Assembly (NCBI RefSeq): GCF_900091495.1
Contig: NZ_LT607413.1
Span: 7,633,501 to 7,697,500, forward strand
From: Micromonospora echinospora
Lineage (GTDB): Bacteria > Actinomycetota > Actinomycetes > Mycobacteriales > Micromonosporaceae
Direction: 5' to 3'
DNA length: 64,000 nt
A model generated the notes under the pieces. That model worked only from the letters and a program-made list of their open reading frames with translations. It was not told the DNA's origin and did not search any database. Made by a program: the position numbers and the translations under genes. Of this stretch, positions 60,338 through 64,000 are shown one piece after another (within the stretch, counting starts at the first letter, position 1; the number at the start of each line of letters is the position of its first letter).

Positions 60338-60670
60338 ATGAGCAACCCCACCTTCCGGGTCATGCTGCGGTTCGACATCAACCCGGGGATGGAGGCCGAC
60401 TTCGAGCAGACCTGGCTCTCCATCGGCAGCGTCATCACCGACCACCCGGCCAACCTCGGCCAGTGGCTGATGAAGGACTCCGCGCAGGACTCGACCTACT
60501 ACGTCATCAGCGACTGGGTGGACGAGCCCCGGTTCCGGGAGTTCGAGCACAGCGACGAGCACGTGGAGCACCGCAAGAAGCTGCACCCGTACCGGCACGG
60601 CGGGGCGATGTTCACCATGAACGTCGTCTTCGCGCTGCCGGCCGGCGAGGCCGCGAAGGCCCTGCGGTGA
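60338..60670 (+). CDS. ABM-superfamily monooxygenase, copy 1
   Basis: A 110-residue cofactor-free oxygenase fold: FRVMLRFDINPGMEADFEQTWLSIGSVITDHPANLGQWLMKDSAQDSTYYVISDWVDEPRFREFEHSDEHVEHRKKLHPYR is the antibiotic-biosynthesis-monooxygenase (ABM, ActVA-orf6/TcmH) pattern with W...DSA..S.Y.V.SDW.DE..F..FE.S..H. It is like PdmI-type proteins and probably inserts oxygen into a nascent ring to form a quinone or hydroxyl. It is coupled to the next ABM gene (stop overlaps GTG). Confidence 0.92.
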   Translation: MSNPTFRVMLRFDINPGMEADFEQTWLSIGSVITDHPANLGQWLMKDSAQDSTYYVISDWVDEPRFREFEHSDEHVEHRKKLHPYRHGGAMFTMNVVFALPAGEAAKALR

Positions 60671-60981
60671 GCACCGCCGGTCGCGCCCGGGTGATGGTGT
60701 GGCACCGCGCGCCGGCCGACGACGCCGACGCGGTCGCCAAGGCGTACGACCAGATCAGCCGGCACCTGGAGGGCACCCCCGGCCTCATCGGCAACGAGCT
60801 GCTCCGGTCCACCACGGACCCGCACCGGATGGTGGTGCTCAGCGAGTGGGAGAGCCTGGCGGCCTTCCGGGTCTGGGAGGAGGGCGTCTCGCACCGCCCC
60901 TCCACCTCGCCGCTGCGCCAGTACCAGGACCGCGAGCAGGAGAACTTCTTCGAGGTCTTCGAGGTGTCGGCGGCGTTCTGA
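60667..60981 (+). CDS. ABM-superfamily monooxygenase, copy 2
   Basis: A 104-residue ABM-fold protein: RVMVWHRAPADDADAVAKAYDQISRHLEGTPGLIGNELLRSTTDPHRMVVLSEWESLAAFRVWEEGVSHRPSTSPLRQYQDR. SEWESLAAFRVWE is the typical ABM core. It is closest to PdmH-like quinone-forming monooxygenases from memory. The GTG overlaps the previous stop (GTGA). It ends the tightly coupled core operon before the KSIII gene. Confidence 0.92.
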   Translation: MSTAGRARVMVWHRAPADDADAVAKAYDQISRHLEGTPGLIGNELLRSTTDPHRMVVLSEWESLAAFRVWEEGVSHRPSTSPLRQYQDREQENFFEVFEVSAAF

Positions 60982-61184
60982 GCGTCGCCGTACCACCGGC
61001 GGCCGGCGGGCCGTCCGGGACGAGGGCCGGGCGACGACCGGGCGGGACGCCCGGCGATCCACCGGTGGCCGGAGGACCCCTGACCGGGGCTCTCCGGCCG
61101 CCGCCCGCCCGCATCCGGCCCCCGCGAACCGGGGGCGCACGACACGCCCAGGAATGGGCAGCGACGGAGTTTGGAGGCCGTACC

Positions 61185-61337
61185 GTGACCGACCCCCTGC
61201 CCCAGGTGGGTGCTGCCCGGACCACCGACGACCGGCCCGCCGGCACGCGCCGCGCGGCCGGCGGCGGGGCGGTGCCCAGGACCGAACGCCACCACCGGCG
61301 GCGGCTCGCCGGCAGCGCCACGGGACCGTCGGCATGA
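61185..61337 (+). CDS. Possible leader peptide or small gene upstream of KSIII
   Basis: A 50-residue frame with GTG at 61185 preceded by GGAGG at 7-base spacing, ending in TGA that overlaps the KSIII ATG (ATGA at 61334-61337). The product (MTDPLPQVGAARTTDDRPAGTRRAAGG..., basic and low-complexity) resembles no family. The clean ribosome-binding site and coupling suggest it is translated, perhaps to deliver ribosomes to the KSIII gene. Support is limited to these signals. Confidence 0.45.
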   Translation: MTDPLPQVGAARTTDDRPAGTRRAAGGGAVPRTERHHRRRLAGSATGPSA

Positions 61338-62410
61338 GGGTCGAGAGCCTCTACGTCGTCGGCACCGGGCGTCGCCTGCCCCCGGTGATGACGCTGGCGG
61401 AGGCGGAACAGGCCGGGCTCTGCGAGCGCCGGCAGGTCTGGCGTACCGAGGTGCAGTCGGTCTGCGTGAGCGAGGGCGAGTCCGGCCCGGAGATGGCCGC
61501 GCACGCGGCGCGGACCGCGCTCCGGCAGGCCGGGGCACGGCCGGCGGAGATCGACCTGGTCCTGCACGCGAACACCTGGTACCAGGGGCACGACATGTGG
61601 GCCCCGGCCTCGTACGTGCAGCGCGAGGTGCTGGGGAACTCCTGCCCGGCCATCGAGGTGCGGCAGATGTCCAACGGGGGCCTCTGCGCGCTGGAGCTGG
61701 CGGTGAGCTACCTGCTCGGCGACCCGGCGCGGACCAGCGCGTTGGTCACCACCGGGGACCGGTTCTGCGCCCCCGGGTTCGACCGGTGGCGCAGCGATCC
61801 GGGCACCGTCTTCGGCGACGCCGGCACCGCCGTCGTCGTCTCCCGCCGGCCCGGGTTCGCCCGGCTGCGCAGCATCGTCACCGTCGCCGACGCCGGGCTG
61901 GAGCAGATGCAGCGCGGGGTGGACCCGTTCGGCCCGGTCCCGTTCAGCGCCCGGGCCACCGTGGACGTGGAGAAGGTGCGGCAGGACTTCGTCCGCTCCA
62001 GCGGCCTCGACGGCATCCTCGACCGGATCGACCGGGGCCAGTCCGAGGCGATCGAGCGGGCCCTGGCCGACGCCGAGGTGAAGCTGGCGGACATCGACTG
62101 GTTCGTCCTGCCCAACCTCGGGCGCGGGCGGCTCAACGCCCACTTCCTGAACAAGTTCGCCATCGACCCCGACCGGACCACCTGGTCCTGGGGACGCCAG
62201 GTCGGCCACCTCGGCGCCGGCGACCAGATCGCCGGGCTGGGGCAGATCGCCGACTCGGGCGTCCTGCAACCCGGTCAGCGGTGCCTCCTCGCCGGTGTCG
62301 GTGCGGGGTTCACCTGGTCGTGTGCCGTGGTCGAGATGCTCCGCCGGCCACCCACCGCCAGCCGCCCGGCCACGACGGCCGGTCTCACCCGCACCGTCAG
62401 AAGGGGATGA
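61334..62410 (+). CDS. KSIII-like acyltransferase with Ser nucleophile (DpsC/CerJ type)
   Basis: A 358-residue FabH-fold protein. The nucleophile position reads VRQMSNGGL (Ser113), where standard KSIII have Cys. His292 and Asp297 in VGHLGAGDQIAGL complete a Ser-His-Asp triad. The triad of DpsC (Ser118/His297/Asp302 in daunorubicin biosynthesis) has identical spacing. The usual FabH His/Asn pair is absent (LPNLGRGR). DpsC-like enzymes prime type II PKS with non-acetate starters such as propionate. With the discrete acyltransferase at 43337 this indicates a non-acetate starter unit; the acyl group is unknown. The ATG overlaps the stop of a preceding small frame. Confidence 0.9.
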   Translation: MRVESLYVVGTGRRLPPVMTLAEAEQAGLCERRQVWRTEVQSVCVSEGESGPEMAAHAARTALRQAGARPAEIDLVLHANTWYQGHDMWAPASYVQREVLGNSCPAIEVRQMSNGGLCALELAVSYLLGDPARTSALVTTGDRFCAPGFDRWRSDPGTVFGDAGTAVVVSRRPGFARLRSIVTVADAGLEQMQRGVDPFGPVPFSARATVDVEKVRQDFVRSSGLDGILDRIDRGQSEAIERALADAEVKLADIDWFVLPNLGRGRLNAHFLNKFAIDPDRTTWSWGRQVGHLGAGDQIAGLGQIADSGVLQPGQRCLLAGVGAGFTWSCAVVEMLRRPPTASRPATTAGLTRTVRRG

Positions 62411-62416
62411 GAGGCC

Positions 62417-63943
62417 ATGACCTCGACAGCGACACCGCTCCCGCCCACCGAAAAGACCTTCCTCGGCCAGCCCCGCTGGTTCGGCACCCTCTTCGTCGTC
62501 GACATGTGGGAGCGGTTCAGCTTCTACGGGATGCTCGCCATCCTGGCGCTGTTCCTGGTCGCCTCCCCGGAGGACGGCGGCATGGGGATGTCCGAGGTGG
62601 ACGCCGCCGCGCTCTTCGGCATGTACATGTCCCTGGTGTTCATGGCCGCCCTGCCGGGCGGCTGGCTCGCCGACCGGATCCTCGGTGCCCGGCGCGCCAC
62701 CCTCTGGGGCGGCGTCTTCATCACCGCCGGGCACATCCTCCTCTCGGTACCCGCGGAGCCCACCCTCTACCTGGGTCTGGGCTGCATCATCATCGGCACC
62801 GGCCTGGTCAAGCCGAGCATGGCGGCGATGGTCGGCGACATGTACCGGGGCCAGCCAGAGCGGCGGGAGGCGGCCTTCTCGCTGTTCTACATGAGCGTCC
62901 AGGTCAGCGCGCTGCTCGCCCCGCTGGTCACCGGGTTCGCCGCCGAGCGGATCAACTGGCACCTGGGCTTCGGCATCGCCGCGTTCGGCATGGTCGTCGG
63001 CCTGATCCAGTACGTCGTCGGGATGCGCGGCCTCGGCGACGTCGGCTCCCGCCCGTCGAACCCCGCGCCCCCGGAGGTGCGGTCCCGCGTCTGGCGGCGC
63101 TCGGCGATCTTCGGGGGCGTCCCGGCGCTGCTGGCCGTGCTCGGCGTGGCCAGCGGGGTGATCGCCCTCCAGCAGGTGCTGATGCTCCTCGGCCTGATGG
63201 TGCTCGGCGTGCCGGTGGTCTACTGGGTCCGGCTGAACCGCCGGCCGGAGATCCAGCCGTACCGGGTACGGCTGCGGGCGTTCCTCTGGATGCTGATCGC
63301 CTCGGCGTTCTTCTGGATGCTCTACGCCCAGGGCCCCGCCCTGATGAACATCTTCGCCAAGGACTCGGTCGACCGGGACGTGTTCGGCTTCGAGGTGCCG
63401 GCGAGCTGGTTCCAGTCGGCGCAGCCGCTGTTCCTGCTGCTGCTCGCTCCCGCGTTCGCCGCGCTCTGGGTGCGGATGGGCTCCCGGGTGGCGGTGCCGC
63501 CGAAGTTCGTCGCCGGCATGCTGCTCGGTGGCGTCTCGTTCGTGATCATGGCTTTCGCCGCCTCGCTCGCCGAGAGCGGACCGGTCTCGCCGCTCTGGCT
63601 GCTGACGGTCTACCTGATCATCGTCTGCGGTGAGCTGGTGGTGGCGCCGGTCGGGCTCAGCCTGGCCGCCCAGGTCGCCCCGCCGGGCTTCTCCAGCCAG
63701 ATGATCGGCCTGTTCTGGCTCTTCGCGGCGGTCGGCGCGGCCACCGGCGGGCAGCTCGCCGGGATCACCGCGGTGGTCTCCGACGCCACCTTCTACCTGG
63801 TGCTCGGCGGCATCGGGCTCGCCGTGGCGGCGGCCCTGGCGCTCTCCGTCCGCTCGCTGACGCGACGCCTCGCCGACGAGCCCGTACCGGACCAGCCGGC
63901 GACGGCGCCGTCGCCGGCCGAGGGCGTGAAGTCCCTGAGCTGA
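62417..63943 (+). CDS. POT/PTR-family transporter (proton-dependent oligopeptide transporter-like)
   Basis: A 508-residue, 12-14-TM protein. KTFLGQPRWFGTLFVVDMWERFSFYGMLAILALFLV is the POT/NRT1 opening with the signature ExxER-like MWERFSFYGM. FMAALPGGWLADRILGARRATLWGG and LGLGCIIIGTGLVKPSMAAMVGDMY follow, both family motifs. The C-terminal region has FSSQMIGLFWLFAAVGAATGGQLAG. It moves peptides or related compounds with protons. In polyketide clusters such genes may export the product; this is inference. It starts 6 bases after the KSIII gene's stop, so it is in the same transcript. Confidence 0.9.
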   Translation: MTSTATPLPPTEKTFLGQPRWFGTLFVVDMWERFSFYGMLAILALFLVASPEDGGMGMSEVDAAALFGMYMSLVFMAALPGGWLADRILGARRATLWGGVFITAGHILLSVPAEPTLYLGLGCIIIGTGLVKPSMAAMVGDMYRGQPERREAAFSLFYMSVQVSALLAPLVTGFAAERINWHLGFGIAAFGMVVGLIQYVVGMRGLGDVGSRPSNPAPPEVRSRVWRRSAIFGGVPALLAVLGVASGVIALQQVLMLLGLMVLGVPVVYWVRLNRRPEIQPYRVRLRAFLWMLIASAFFWMLYAQGPALMNIFAKDSVDRDVFGFEVPASWFQSAQPLFLLLLAPAFAALWVRMGSRVAVPPKFVAGMLLGGVSFVIMAFAASLAESGPVSPLWLLTVYLIIVCGELVVAPVGLSLAAQVAPPGFSSQMIGLFWLFAAVGAATGGQLAGITAVVSDATFYLVLGGIGLAVAAALALSVRSLTRRLADEPVPDQPATAPSPAEGVKSLS

Positions 63944-63956
63944 ACGGAGTGACGCC

Positions 63957-64000
63957 ATGCCGACGGATCAACCGACCAGCATCCTGAACCAGAAAACACC
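63957..64000 (+). CDS. Start of the next gene, truncated by the window edge
   Basis: ATG at 63957 with CGGAG about 7 bases upstream, 14 bases after the transporter stop, encoding MPTDQPTSILNQKT before the edge. Too short to assign; it shows the polyketide operon continues to the right. Confidence 0.5.
   Translation, partial: MPTDQPTSILNQKT

Noticed and set aside
60839..63958. A 1039-codon minus-strand open frame opposite KSIII and the POT transporter
   Set aside because: Typical GC-rich antisense artefact; the plus strand carries recognisable families with ribosome-binding sites.

Overview
The window reads as chromosomal DNA from a high-GC filamentous actinomycete of the Micromonosporaceae, probably Micromonospora. 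I infer this from roughly 70-75% GC, strong G/C preference at third codon positions, frequent GTG/TTG starts, leaderless promoters, stress-protein families common in actinomycetes, and a dispersed intergenic palindrome of the kind I associate with Micromonospora genomes. I saw no rRNA, tRNA, CRISPR array, insertion sequence or phage genes.

Region 1 (1-22 kb) is a mosaic of single genes and short operons: an aldehyde dehydrogenase tail, many small stress or hypothetical proteins (ChaB/Rho-N, DUF2795, SRPBCC, DUF3072, a glycine-zipper stress protein), transporters (BrkB/YihY, MFS, an MscS-like channel, a CPA1 antiporter), a PAS-GAF-SpoIIE-HATPase phosphatase, an FAD amine oxidase, a phosphodiesterase, a secreted GH6-CBM2 cellulase behind a CebR box, a GH15 glucoamylase/trehalase coupled to an SDR, and a PadR/HAAS pair.

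Region 2 (22.1-30.8 kb) looks like a biosynthetic island. It holds a threonine-synthase-like PLP enzyme and a maleate-isomerase/Asp-Glu-racemase-family enzyme on the minus strand. On the plus strand follow a multicopper oxidase, a SchA/CurD (WhiE-ORFI type) protein, an asparagine-synthetase homologue without the N-terminal cysteine, a cysteine-synthase-fold PLP enzyme and an M24 aminopeptidase/creatinase-fold protein.

Region 3 (30.9-41.1 kb) is mostly non-biosynthetic: DUF2975 with its HTH partner, a secreted M23-like protein, an XRE/TPR regulator, a secreted subtilase divergent from an ECF sigma factor that carries its own zinc-binding anti-sigma motif and membrane anchor, and a secreted RCC1-repeat protein.

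Region 4 (41.2-64 kb) is an aromatic (type II) polyketide gene cluster that runs off the right edge. The core at 55.5-61 kb is TcmI-type cyclase, cupin cyclase, KS-alpha, KS-beta (CLF), ACP, aromatase/cyclase, ketoreductase and two ABM monooxygenases, with start/stop overlaps at several junctions. This set matches the WhiE / pentangular-polyphenol logic (pradimicin, benastatin and fredericamycin families). Around it lie a DpsC-type KSIII with a Ser-His-Asp triad, an acyltransferase with a degenerate N-terminal half, an O-methyltransferase, two DUF1772 proteins, a second Cys-less asparagine-synthetase homologue, another SDR, a 3-hydroxyisobutyrate-dehydrogenase-fold enzyme, a Tat-exported protein, a membrane-anchored multicopper oxidase, and DHA2-MFS and POT transporters.

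Taken together I infer a reduced, non-acetate-primed aromatic polyketide that is oxidised and amidated, with two ligases and two multicopper oxidases split between two islands about 11 kb apart. The paired Cys-less ligases, the amino-acid-enzyme island and the Ser-type KSIII make this the most interesting system in the window; the product is not predictable from sequence alone.
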